From assembly GCA_964633845.1 (NCBI GenBank), contig CAZWLA010000018.1, forward strand, positions 1 through 27,622: a stretch of DNA of 27,622 bases. Reading direction: 5' to 3'. Source of the DNA: JADHTT01 sp964633845. Its GTDB lineage: Bacteria > Campylobacterota > Campylobacteria > Campylobacterales > Arcobacteraceae. This document shows positions 1 through 7,023 of the stretch, one piece after another (position 1 is the stretch's first letter; each line of letters begins with the position of its first letter). Both the position numbers and the translations under genes were made by a program. The notes under the pieces are model-generated. The model worked only from the letters and a program-made list of their open reading frames with translations. It searched no databases and was not told the origin of the DNA.

Positions 1-36
1 TATTCTTAAATTCTAATAGATATTAAAAATTTAATT

Positions 37-70
37 AAAAAGGGGAAGAGTTAAACTCTTCCCCTTTTTT
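37..70. terminator. Bidirectional intrinsic terminator after the HD-domain gene
   Basis: A perfect 14-bp inverted repeat (37-50 pairing with 56-69) has a GC-rich core of GGGGAAGAG/CTCTTCCCC and a 5-nt loop. It is flanked by A5 on the left and T6 on the right, so it can terminate transcription from either side. The stop codon of the HD-domain gene (complement of 69-71) lies at its edge, so it most likely ends the minus-strand operon coming from folD. Positions 1-36 are AT-rich and I see nothing else there. Confidence 0.93.
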
Positions 71-1298
71 AATCAAAATCAAAAGAACTTTGAGTTTGTC
101 CAGTAGTGCCAAATGCCTCATCAATTTGCTTAGCGATAGCTTTAAAATTAACACCATTGATAGTCTTAAGACCATTTAAAATTTGCTTTTTACCACTTAC
201 TAATTCATTTGATTTGATACCATGAGATATAGAAAGACTAGCTTCTATAAATGCAGATAATTTATCACATTGTTTAAGTGCTAGCCCATCAATTGCTTCA
301 TATTTATCTTCATCATATTGATGTACATTATTAACAACTTTTACTTTTCCATTATCAATTATTTTGTCTATAAATTCATCCTTAACACCATCATAAAGAC
401 CTAATAGATAAGAAAATTCTTTTTGTATAGTATGTGGTACATTTGGTAAAATATCATCTTTGATTTTTGTGATTTCATATTCACTAATAATATCAGCAAG
501 TTCATCTACAGAATACTTTACAGGTGAGATTATATCCCTTGTAAGTGCTTCAGGTAGATCGTGAAATAATGCCGTAAAGAAATTATTTTCAAGTCTTTTA
601 TCGCAAGTACCTATTTCAATTGAATAAAAATATCCAAATATAGCAACTGTAAGCATATGACCAAGTACAGAAGTTTCTGGAATTCTAGGAGTTTGTGCCC
701 ATCGTTTTTGAAATCTTAATCTACCACTTAGATCAATTACTTTTGCAAGCTTTTTATTAAGTGCTATTTTTCGTACACCTATAAGCTCATAATAGTCTTC
801 TATCTCTTCATCTACAGCTTTTTTGACATCATCAATATCATGTAAAAATGAGCTAGTTTGATATACAATATTAAACTCCCATCTAGTTGAAAGATAAGAA
901 GCTGCTTTTAGTATAAATCTCTCTTTTTCATACATTGTCTCATCATTTAGATAGTCTTCAAATTTCTTTAGGAAGTTTCCATTATCAATATCTTTTAATG
1001 AATCAGATAGTTTAGTAAGTACCCATGAGTTTAACTCTTTTGCTTTTTGCTGTAGTGCTTTATGAAATACATCTGGACGAATATCAGTTACAACTACTCT
1101 TCTTAAAAATTCAAATATACCAGCTTCTATTAAGTGCGTATAGTTTACATCTTTTTCTAATTTTGCTATAAAATAAGCAATGATAAATTTATGAGCTTGC
1201 TTATCAAGCTCAACTAACTCCATCATTCTAGGGTAGTCATTCCATCTTTGAATTGATGCTGATGAAAATATATTTTCTATTATTTTAGGATTAATCAT
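69..1298 (-). CDS. HD-domain (YfbR-like) metal-dependent phosphohydrolase
   Basis: A predicted soluble protein of 409 aa. The C-terminal half carries an HD-type metal site: H214 (in a PETSVLGHML context), H246-D247 (FHDLPEA) and D345 (KQCDKL). The segment RLRFQKRW before H214 resembles YfbR 5'-deoxynucleotidases and related HD_2/HD_3 proteins, which remove phosphate from nucleotides, but the substrate cannot be read from the sequence. The N-terminal 190 residues are charged, mostly helical and unrecognised. I place the start at the ATG at 1298. Its ATG overlaps the stop of the upstream 43-aa ORF (ATGATTAA), which suggests translational coupling; a longer TTG start at 1334 would run far into that ORF. 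It is the last gene of a folD-lepB-rpiB-orf-HD operon and is followed directly by the terminator at 37-70. Confidence 0.85.
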   Translation of the reverse strand: MINPKIIENIFSSASIQRWNDYPRMMELVELDKQAHKFIIAYFIAKLEKDVNYTHLIEAGIFEFLRRVVVTDIRPDVFHKALQQKAKELNSWVLTKLSDSLKDIDNGNFLKKFEDYLNDETMYEKERFILKAASYLSTRWEFNIVYQTSSFLHDIDDVKKAVDEEIEDYYELIGVRKIALNKKLAKVIDLSGRLRFQKRWAQTPRIPETSVLGHMLTVAIFGYFYSIEIGTCDKRLENNFFTALFHDLPEALTRDIISPVKYSVDELADIISEYEITKIKDDILPNVPHTIQKEFSYLLGLYDGVKDEFIDKIIDNGKVKVVNNVHQYDEDKYEAIDGLALKQCDKLSAFIEASLSISHGIKSNELVSGKKQILNGLKTINGVNFKAIAKQIDEAFGTTGQTQSSFDFD

Positions 1299-1422
1299 TT
1301 TTAGATATATCTTCCCCGTTATCACCACGGCCAATTAAATATTTACCGTACATCATTGCAGCAACTACACTTAATACAATTACATATGCAATCCATGCTT
1401 CTTGTGGTTCACCTCTAGTCAT
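1291..1422 (-). CDS. 43-aa single-pass membrane protein of unknown function
   Basis: This short ORF fills the gap between rpiB and the HD-domain gene. It starts with ATG (complement of 1420-1422), preceded by an AAGGAT ribosome binding site 7 nt upstream. It encodes MTRGEPQEAW, then one hydrophobic helix (residues about 11-30, IAYVIVLSVVAAMMYGKYLI), then a polar tail rich in D, G and N. Its stop overlaps the ATG of the HD-domain gene, and it begins 19 nt after the rpiB stop, so it is packed like a real operon member. I do not recognise a family. A role as a membrane anchor or partner for the HD protein would be a guess. Confidence 0.7.
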   Translation of the reverse strand: MTRGEPQEAWIAYVIVLSVVAAMMYGKYLIGRGDNGEDISKND

Positions 1423-1441
1423 GAATAAATCCTTTTTAGTT

Positions 1442-1888
1442 TTATATTCTACAGCTTCCTAGCTTATTTATTTTTTCAACTCTTCCTTCATGTCTTCCAC
1501 CTTCAAAGCAGTTTGAATCCCAAGCATCTACAATTGCTTCTACCATTCCATATCCAGATACTCTTTCACCCATGCAAAGTACATTTGCATCATTGTGTTG
1601 TCTTGCCATCATTGCAGAATATTCATTGTGGCACAATGCTGCTCTAATACTATCAAATTTATTTGCAGCCATTGACATACCAATACCACTACCACAAATT
1701 AAGATACCTTTACTTCCTTCATTATCTACCACTGCTTCACAAACTTTTGCAGCAAAATCAGGATAGTCAACTCTATCTTTTGAAAATGGACCTAAATCTT
1801 CAACTTCATGACCTCTTTTCTCAAATAGCTCTTTAACAAATGCTTTAATTTCAATACCAGCATGGTCAGCTGCGATATAGTATTTCAT
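1442..1888 (-). CDS. rpiB: Ribose-5-phosphate isomerase B
   Basis: Interconverts ribose 5-phosphate and ribulose 5-phosphate in the non-oxidative pentose phosphate pathway (cytosol). At 148 aa it has the usual RpiB length. Family motifs are in order: the N-terminal IAADHAGIEIK, the active-site Cys in ILICGSGIGMSMAANK, the segment ALCHNEYSAMMARQHNDAN with its His residues, and the C-terminal GGRHEGRVEKI. The ATG overlaps the lepB stop by one base (TAATG), so translation is probably coupled to lepB. Confidence 0.96.
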   Translation of the reverse strand: MKYYIAADHAGIEIKAFVKELFEKRGHEVEDLGPFSKDRVDYPDFAAKVCEAVVDNEGSKGILICGSGIGMSMAANKFDSIRAALCHNEYSAMMARQHNDANVLCMGERVSGYGMVEAIVDAWDSNCFEGGRHEGRVEKINKLGSCRI

Positions 1889-2664
1889 TAATATATTCCT
1901 TTTTGATGTGTAGTATTTTGTTTTGCTTTATCTTCAAGTGTAGATACACTTTTGAAAACTCTATCCCATCTGATTTTTTTGTCTTTATCCCATGAAAAAT
2001 AAACAAACCATGGTTTACCTACAATATATCTATATTCAACTGTACCCCAAAATCTAGAATCATTACTATGGTCTCTATTATCACCCATCATGAAAAATTC
2101 ACCTTTAGGTACTTGAATTGGCACAAGATCAAATAGTTTTGTAAATTCTGATGTTTCTCTTGTTACACTTGGGTCATTATGAATACCTGGATGATTTTTT
2201 CTATATGGATTTTCTACAAATAACATATCATTAATTTCTACAATTTCATAGCCTTTATAGTTTGACTTTACAAAGTCGTTACCTTCACTTGGGTGTAGAT
2301 ATAGGTTTTTATCTTTTAAAAATAAAATATCACCACCAGTAGCTACACATCTTTTTACATAATGTATCTTTGGTTGGTGTGGATATCTAAATACAGCAAT
2401 ATCGCCCCTTTGTGGTTTGTCACCTTCTATTAAGTGACCATTGTCATTAAAGTCAGGTAGTACTTTTAATTCAATCCATGGAATTGTAGGTATTGGTATA
2501 CCATAAGAGAATTTTTTTACAAATAGCATATCACCAATTAGAAGAGAATTTTTCATACTACCACTTGGTATTACAAAAGCTTGTGCTATAAAAAATATAA
2601 TAGACAGTACAATTACTACTGTACCAGTCCAGCTATTTGACCATTTAGAAATCTTTTTAATCAT
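1888..2664 (-). CDS. lepB: Signal peptidase I
   Basis: Type I signal peptidase, which removes signal peptides of exported proteins at the periplasmic face of the inner membrane. It has 258 aa with an N-terminal anchor at about residues 13-31. The catalytic Ser is S36 in IPSGSMKNSLLIGD. The catalytic Lys is K104 in HYVKRCVATGGD, within the RGDIAVFRYP region. The conserved box MGDNRDHSNDSRFWG follows. There is a single N-terminal membrane span, fewer than in E. coli LepB. The ATG follows the folD stop without any gap (folD stop 2665-2667), and its own stop overlaps the rpiB start. Confidence 0.96.
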   Translation of the reverse strand: MIKKISKWSNSWTGTVVIVLSIIFFIAQAFVIPSGSMKNSLLIGDMLFVKKFSYGIPIPTIPWIELKVLPDFNDNGHLIEGDKPQRGDIAVFRYPHQPKIHYVKRCVATGGDILFLKDKNLYLHPSEGNDFVKSNYKGYEIVEINDMLFVENPYRKNHPGIHNDPSVTRETSEFTKLFDLVPIQVPKGEFFMMGDNRDHSNDSRFWGTVEYRYIVGKPWFVYFSWDKDKKIRWDRVFKSVSTLEDKAKQNTTHQKGIY

Positions 2665-3513
2665 TTAGTAATTTCCTCTATTTTGAGCAGATTTAACTGT
2701 ATTTACAAGTAGCATTGCAATAGTCATAGGACCAACTCCACCTGGTACTGGTGTAATATATGAACACTTGTCTTTAACAGCATCATAGTCTACATCACCA
2801 ACTAATTTTCCATTATCTAGTCTATTGATACCAATATCAATAATAATTGCATCATCTTTAACCATCTCTTCTTTGATAAGGTTAACTACACCAACACCAA
2901 CACAGATAATATCTGCATTAAGTGTATGTTTTTTAAGATCATCTGTAAAGATATGGCAAACTTCAACAGTTGCATTTGCATTTAGTAAAAGTGTTGCCAT
3001 TGGCTTTCCAACAATATTTGAAGCACCAACAACACATACATTTTTCCCTTTAGGGTCAATATTATACTCTTTTAGAAGCTCCATTACTCCATATGGAGTA
3101 GCAGGGATAAAACCATCTAAACCAGCTACAACCCTACCTACATTATACGGATGAAATCCATCCACATCTTTATTTGGATCAATTGCTTCAAGTATTGCTG
3201 TCGTATCTACATGTGCAGGAAGTGGAAGCTGTACTAGTATGCCATCTATATTTGGATTGTTATTCATCATTGTGATAATCTCTAGAATATTTTCTTGTGA
3301 AATTGTATCTGGCATCTCATGTACAATAGAATAAATACCAGCTTCCTTACATGCTTTACTTTTCATATTTACATAGGCTGCACTTGCAGGATCTGCTCCA
3401 ACAAGTACTACAGCTAATCCTGGAGTTATATTATCTTTTTGTAGATTATTTACATCTTCTTTTACTTGTGTTCTTATTTTTGATGATAGTGCTTTACCGT
3501 CTAATATTTGCAT
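2665..3513 (-). CDS. folD: Bifunctional methylenetetrahydrofolate dehydrogenase / methenyltetrahydrofolate cyclohydrolase
   Basis: Catalyses the NADP-dependent oxidation of 5,10-methylene-THF and the hydrolysis to 10-formyl-THF that supplies one-carbon units for purine and fMet-tRNA synthesis. It has the standard length (282 aa). The catalytic motif YVNMKSKACKEAG contains Y47 and K51, followed by GILVQLPLP, KDVDGFHPYNVGR, the nucleotide-binding loop GASNIVGKPMATLLL and the C-terminal TPVPGGVGPMTIAMLL. In the loop, the common GRS is GAS here. It is the first gene of the minus operon, with an AAAGG ribosome binding site and a TATAAT box upstream (3552-3557). Confidence 0.97.
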   Translation of the reverse strand: MQILDGKALSSKIRTQVKEDVNNLQKDNITPGLAVVLVGADPASAAYVNMKSKACKEAGIYSIVHEMPDTISQENILEIITMMNNNPNIDGILVQLPLPAHVDTTAILEAIDPNKDVDGFHPYNVGRVVAGLDGFIPATPYGVMELLKEYNIDPKGKNVCVVGASNIVGKPMATLLLNANATVEVCHIFTDDLKKHTLNADIICVGVGVVNLIKEEMVKDDAIIIDIGINRLDNGKLVGDVDYDAVKDKCSYITPVPGGVGPMTIAMLLVNTVKSAQNRGNY

Positions 3514-3551
3514 AATTGTACAGCCTTTTATAAAGTGTTAATTTAATAGTG

Positions 3552-3557
3552 ATTATA
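3552..3557 (-). promoter_or_regulatory. folD: -10 element (TATAAT) for the folD operon
   Basis: The minus strand reads TAGATATAATCA here, about 38 nt before the folD ATG, with an A/T-rich upstream and only a weak -35. That is normal for Campylobacterota sigma70 promoters. It lies in the 113-bp gap between adk and folD and would drive folD-lepB-rpiB-orf-HD. Confidence 0.6.
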
Positions 3558-3600
3558 TCTAAAAGTTGTTGAAAAAGTTATCTAAAGAGGGATTAGAGAG

Positions 3601-3630
3601 TTAAAGATAGTTTGAAAAAACTATCTTTAA
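3601..3630 (-). terminator. Stem-loop at the 3' end of adk
   Basis: A perfect 13-bp inverted repeat (3601-3613 with 3618-3630) with a 4-nt loop overlaps the adk stop codon. The stem is AT-rich and no clean T-tract follows on the minus strand, so termination may be leaky. It could equally serve as a 3'-end stabilising hairpin. Confidence 0.5.
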
Positions 3631-4268
3631 TTAAGAGCTGAAATCATATCAGCAGTTACTTCTGAAACCTCTTTAGTTCCATCAAGTTCTACCATTACAT
3701 TCATGTTTGTATAAAATTCTATTAGTGGAGCTGTTTGTTCATGATATGCTGCTAGTCTACTTTGTACAGTATCGGCATTATCATCTTTTCTAATTATAAG
3801 TCCTGCAGAACAGTAATCACAAACATTTTCCTCTTTTGAAGGGTTAAATTCAACATGGAATGAACCACCACAATCAGGACAAACTCTTCTACCTGCGATT
3901 CTTCCTACAATTAGTTCATCTGGAACATTTAAAGAGATAACTTTATCTAAAGAAATTTTCATATTTTCCATAAGTTCATTTAAAGCTTGGGCTTGTCCTA
4001 AAGTTCTAGGAAAACCATCAAGGATAAAACCTTTTGTACAGTCATCTTCAGCCAGTCTATCTTTGATAATTCCAATAATTGTAGAATCTGGAACAAGTTT
4101 TCCATCATCCATAAATTTTTTAGCTTCCATACCCATATCTGTTTTATCTGCGATTGCAGCTCTTAGGATATCACCTGTAGAGATCTGAGGTATGTCATAT
4201 TTCTCTATTAAAAATTTTGCTTGTGTACCTTTTCCTGCACCTGGTGCACCAAATACCATTAAATTCAT
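3627..4268 (-). CDS. adk: Adenylate kinase, long form with zinc-binding LID
   Basis: Transfers phosphate between ATP and AMP (cytosol, nucleotide homeostasis). It has 213 aa. The P-loop is GAPGAGKGTQ (residues 7-16), the AMP-binding segment is STGDILR (30-36), and GFPRT is at 85-89. The LID carries four cysteines, C130-x2-C133 and C150-x2-C153, the zinc-binding long LID typical of Gram-positive and some other bacterial Adk proteins. The adenylate kinase I know from Campylobacter and Helicobacter is a short protein without this LID. That type is encoded divergently next door (4386-4955), so this copy may be an acquired second enzyme. The promoter is TACAAT at 4298-4303 and the ribosome binding site is AAGGA. 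Confidence 0.95.
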   Translation of the reverse strand: MNLMVFGAPGAGKGTQAKFLIEKYDIPQISTGDILRAAIADKTDMGMEAKKFMDDGKLVPDSTIIGIIKDRLAEDDCTKGFILDGFPRTLGQAQALNELMENMKISLDKVISLNVPDELIVGRIAGRRVCPDCGGSFHVEFNPSKEENVCDYCSAGLIIRKDDNADTVQSRLAAYHEQTAPLIEFYTNMNVMVELDGTKEVSEVTADMISALN

Positions 4269-4297
4269 ACTTTTAATTCCTTGATTTAATTTTTGTA

Positions 4298-4303
4298 ATT
4301 GTA
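4298..4303 (-). promoter_or_regulatory. -10 element (TACAAT) for the long adk
   Basis: The minus strand reads GGCTACAATTAC about 30 nt before the adk start, followed by an AAGGA ribosome binding site 9 nt from the ATG. It lies back to back with the promoter of the short adenylate kinase in the same 117-bp intergenic region. Confidence 0.5.
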
Positions 4304-4350
4304 GCCTAAAAGCAGTTAATAAAATATAAATACTTTAAATAGTTTTGAGC

Positions 4351-4356
4351 TATAAT
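4351..4356 (+). promoter_or_regulatory. -10 element (TATAAT) for the short adk
   Basis: TTGAGCTATAATTC is a strong -10 match 30 nt before the ATG at 4386, preceded by A/T-rich DNA with T runs. An AAAGG ribosome binding site follows at 4373-4377, 8 nt from the ATG. An earlier out-of-frame ATG at 4381 ends at once (ATGCTATGA) and partly overlaps the true start. Confidence 0.65.
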
Positions 4357-4385
4357 TCTATTTATATAAGACAAAGGTAAATGCT

Positions 4386-4955
4386 ATGAAAATGCTATTT
4401 TTAATAATAGGTGCACCAGGTAGTGGTAAGACTACAGATGCGGAATTAATTGCTGCAAGACATGAAAGTATTACTCACTATTCAACTGGTGATATGTTTA
4501 GAGCAGAGGTAGCTACTGGTAGTGAGCTTGGGAAAACTTTAGATAAGTTTATGAGTGCTGGAAACTTAGTACCAATTGAAGTAGCTATTAAAACTATTGT
4601 AAATGCAATTAAAAATGCCCCTACAGATGTGGTTGTTATTGATGGTTATCCTAGAAGCTTAGAACAGATGGAAGAGCTTGATAAATACCTAGTAGGTGAA
4701 GATGAAGTAAAGCTTATCAATGTAATTGAAGTTGAGGTATCAGAGGATGTAGCTTGTGATAGAGTACTTGGTCGAGCAAGAGGAGCTGATGATAATGTTG
4801 AAGTATTTAATAACAGAATGAAAGTTTATACCGAACCATTAGCTATAATTCAAGAATTTTATTCTCAAAAAGAGTTATTGAAAAAGATCAACGGTGAAAG
4901 ATCAATTGAAGAGATTGTTGACGAGATGGATAGTTTTATTCAAAGTAAAATATAA
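4386..4955 (+). CDS. adk: Adenylate kinase, short-LID Campylobacterota type
   Basis: A 189-aa P-loop kinase of the adenylate kinase family. The N-terminus LFLIIGAPGSGKTTDAELIA, followed by THYSTGDMFRAEVATGSELG and IDGYPRSLEQM, is the signature of the Adk annotated in Campylobacter and Sulfurimonas. Its P-loop reads GSGKTT rather than GAGKGT, and the LID (VLGRARGADDNVEVF) is short and has no cysteines. It is expected to phosphorylate AMP. It is divergent from a long zinc-LID Adk at 3627-4268, so the cell has two enzymes for this step, or one has drifted to another nucleotide. It probably forms an operon with the CinA-like gene 6 nt downstream. Confidence 0.92.
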   Translation: MKMLFLIIGAPGSGKTTDAELIAARHESITHYSTGDMFRAEVATGSELGKTLDKFMSAGNLVPIEVAIKTIVNAIKNAPTDVVVIDGYPRSLEQMEELDKYLVGEDEVKLINVIEVEVSEDVACDRVLGRARGADDNVEVFNNRMKVYTEPLAIIQEFYSQKELLKKINGERSIEEIVDEMDSFIQSKI

Positions 4956-4961
4956 AATATT

Positions 4962-5705
4962 ATGAATTTTTATTCTGTAATTATTGGAACAGAACTATTA
5001 AATGGGCGTCGTAAAGATGCCCATTTTTCATTTTTAAATAAGGAACTTTTAAAAAGAGGTTGGGAGCATAAAGGATCATTTGTCATTAATGATGAGCCAC
5101 CTTTTATGGAGGATGTATTTAGTCTAATCAAAAAAGATCCAAAAGCTGTGATGTTCTCTTTTGGTGGTATTGGTGCAACACCAGATGATTATACCAGGCA
5201 AAGTGCGGCTAATGTATTTACAAATGGAATTATGGAAATAAATAATGGTGCAAAAGATGCGATATTAAATCAGTTTGGTCCTGATGCATATCCCCATAGA
5301 ATCCAGATGGCACATCTACCAATAAATGCAGGGTTACTTGAAAATGTAGTTAGTAAGATACCTGGCTTTTATCTTGAAGATAGATTTTTTTTCGTACCTG
5401 GTTTTCCATCTATGGCACAGTCTATGATTGTAGAAGCACTCGATCACCTATATCCACAAAATGCAGAAAAATATAGACTTACGATGACTGTATTTTGTAG
5501 TGAAAATGAGCTTATAAATACTATGAAAGATCTCTCAAATGATGTTGATCTTTCCTCTTTACCTATAATTGATGGTAAATTAAGAAAGTGTGTTATTTCT
5601 ATATCAGGCTATAATCAAAACTTAGTAGATAGTGAATTTAATAAGTTTATTAAACTTTGTGAAGAAAAGCACATTCAATATGTACTTGGTGATACACATT
5701 CTTAA
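4962..5705 (+). CDS. CinA/MoaB-type molybdopterin-binding domain protein
   Basis: A 247-aa cytosolic protein with one MoCF_biosynth (PF00994) domain. The N-terminus IIGTELLNGRRKDAHFSFL and the motif FGGIGATPDDYTRQ (residues about 66-79) match the GGxGxTxDD loop of MoaB, MoeA and the N-terminal half of CinA. PGFPSMAQSM further on is also CinA-like. There is no C-terminal CinA nicotinamide-nucleotide deamidase domain. In CinA proteins this domain has been tied to ADP-ribose or nucleotide pyrophosphate hydrolysis; the substrate here is not known. It starts 6 nt after the short adk stop. Its stop directly abuts the stop of the convergent Nudix gene. Confidence 0.85.
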   Translation: MNFYSVIIGTELLNGRRKDAHFSFLNKELLKRGWEHKGSFVINDEPPFMEDVFSLIKKDPKAVMFSFGGIGATPDDYTRQSAANVFTNGIMEINNGAKDAILNQFGPDAYPHRIQMAHLPINAGLLENVVSKIPGFYLEDRFFFVPGFPSMAQSMIVEALDHLYPQNAEKYRLTMTVFCSENELINTMKDLSNDVDLSSLPIIDGKLRKCVISISGYNQNLVDSEFNKFIKLCEEKHIQYVLGDTHS

Positions 5706-6284
5706 TTAATAGCATATCCCCAATTTCTCTTTCATAAATACTAATAAATCCTCTTTACCACTACCTGCAAAACCATTTTCAAGGTATTTATTTATCCCTT
5801 TTCCATCATGTTCAAATACTGGAACTATTTTAATACCAGTGATCTCAGATAAAAAGTGAGATTTATCTTCCCCTTCTTCATAAGCATGGTGTAAAATTGA
5901 TCTTGAAAAGTTATTTAATATATGATAGTAGATATGTAAAAATTCAACCTCTTTTACTTCTAAGCCATAAAGATGAGTTGCTAATTTTCCTTCGTGAGAT
6001 ACTATCTCTTGAGTTTGTTCAGGTTTAACTCTTATACCTATCTCTTCGAATATCTCTCTTTTTAGAGCATCTTCAAGCGGCTCATTTTTCTCTACTGTAC
6101 CACCAGGGAAACCACTTCTTCCATCCCAACGATCGATCATAATAATTGCTGGACATTTATAGTGCTTAAATGAATCATCAAAATATTTCCAAGGGGAGAT
6201 CTCTTTAACATAAATACATAAAAATACTGCATTTTTTTTATTGGGAACTACTGTACCAAATTTTATTCTTTTTACTTTATTCAT
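5706..6284 (-). CDS. Nudix hydrolase, NUDT16-like
   Basis: A 192-aa Nudix protein with a perfect Nudix box at residues 62-84 (G-x5-E-x7-REIFEEIGI). The region just before it, DRWDGRSGFPGG, and the C-terminal KYLENGFAGSGKEDLL closely resemble the human NUDT16 sequence as I remember it (RFDGRLGFPGG and TFLENSFIGSAREQLL). NUDT16 enzymes hydrolyse (d)IDP, NAD-type caps or RNA caps, so a house-cleaning or RNA 5'-end role is plausible but not shown. The ATG has no ribosome binding site; a TAAAAT box ends 7 nt before it, suggesting a leaderless mRNA. It is convergent with the CinA-like gene with no space for a terminator. Confidence 0.9.
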   Translation of the reverse strand: MNKVKRIKFGTVVPNKKNAVFLCIYVKEISPWKYFDDSFKHYKCPAIIMIDRWDGRSGFPGGTVEKNEPLEDALKREIFEEIGIRVKPEQTQEIVSHEGKLATHLYGLEVKEVEFLHIYYHILNNFSRSILHHAYEEGEDKSHFLSEITGIKIVPVFEHDGKGINKYLENGFAGSGKEDLLVFMKEKLGICY

Positions 6285-6291
6285 AGATGGG

Positions 6292-6297
6292 ATTTTA
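6292..6297 (-). promoter_or_regulatory. -10 element (TAAAAT) placed for a leaderless Nudix transcript
   Basis: The minus strand reads TTGCTAAAATCCCATCT immediately before the ATG at 6284. With the usual 6-8 nt between the -10 box and the start site, transcription would begin at or next to the A of the ATG. No Shine-Dalgarno sequence is present. Confidence 0.45.
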
Positions 6298-6321
6298 GCA
6301 AATTAATTGTTAGAAAATGTA

Positions 6322-6942
6322 TCAATTGTTTTCTATACTCTGAAGCCATCTTTTTAAAAAATCTGTTCTTGAGTATATTTTAGCTCCAAGTTGGAGTTTA
6401 TATTCAGGACATGTGTGACCCAAATTCCAAAAGTCAAAACCATTATTTTCAAGATATTTTCCAATGAGTATAAGTTGTAAAGTTCCATATCCACTATAAT
6501 TTCTGTCATAATATCCTGTTAGACTTGTATATGTTTTACCTATCACATAGCCAATTTCACCTGCTATTAATTTATCATCTAAATCATTTAATTCAAAGCT
6601 TACTAATTTAAAATTGTTATGCTGTGTATTGGCTAGTTGCTTTAATAAAGTTTTATATTCTGATGATATCCATGATGGCGTATGATGACCTTGTATTTTA
6701 TCAATAAGCTGATCTAGTTTGTTATTTATGGTGATTATATATTTATTTTTTAAAAGTAATTTTTTAGATTTTTTACTAATGTGTAAATCTTTAAAATCTA
6801 ATAAGGCATATTCTTTTTGTATTTCAGGAAGTAAAAGGTTTATACCTTGATATGGTGTAGTAGTACTTATAAATCCAGCAGTGGCTAATTTAATATAAAA
6901 CTGTGGTGAGAAATCATCGGCAAGATAGTAATCTTCCACCAT
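6322..6942 (-). CDS. Divergent Aat-like (leucyl/phenylalanyl-tRNA-protein transferase family) protein
   Basis: The protein has 206 aa from the first ATG. Its order of segments follows Aat: FYIKLATAGF, then LLDFKDLHISKKSKK (Aat: LHxSRSxRR), a PSWISSEY segment matching TWITxxM, AGEIGYVIGKTYTSLTG at the GGxYGVxxGxxFxGES position, and YKLQLGAKIYSRTDFL matching the SLGAxExxRxxFL end. Canonical Aat joins Leu or Phe from tRNA to N-terminal Arg/Lys of proteins (N-degron pathway). Here E156 and D186 of E. coli Aat correspond to Thr and Asn (N173), Q188 to Gly and W49 to Leu, so canonical activity is doubtful. The frame is open to a stop at 7018-7020. An AAGGA site followed by ATA at 7006-7008 suggests a 22-residue longer protein. 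The ATG at 6942 has no ribosome binding site. Confidence 0.75.
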   Translation of the reverse strand: MVEDYYLADDFSPQFYIKLATAGFISTTTPYQGINLLLPEIQKEYALLDFKDLHISKKSKKLLLKNKYIITINNKLDQLIDKIQGHHTPSWISSEYKTLLKQLANTQHNNFKLVSFELNDLDDKLIAGEIGYVIGKTYTSLTGYYDRNYSGYGTLQLILIGKYLENNGFDFWNLGHTCPEYKLQLGAKIYSRTDFLKRWLQSIENN

Positions 6943-7023
6943 ATTAGTATATATATGATTTATTAATATATCTTGATTTGATATTACTTTATCATCAATA
7001 AAATATATAGCTTGTCCTTATCA

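Noticed and set aside
1299..1334. TTG start extending the HD protein by 12 residues
   Set aside because: It lies inside the 43-aa ORF; the ATG at 1298 is coupled to that ORF's stop and gives a conventional start.
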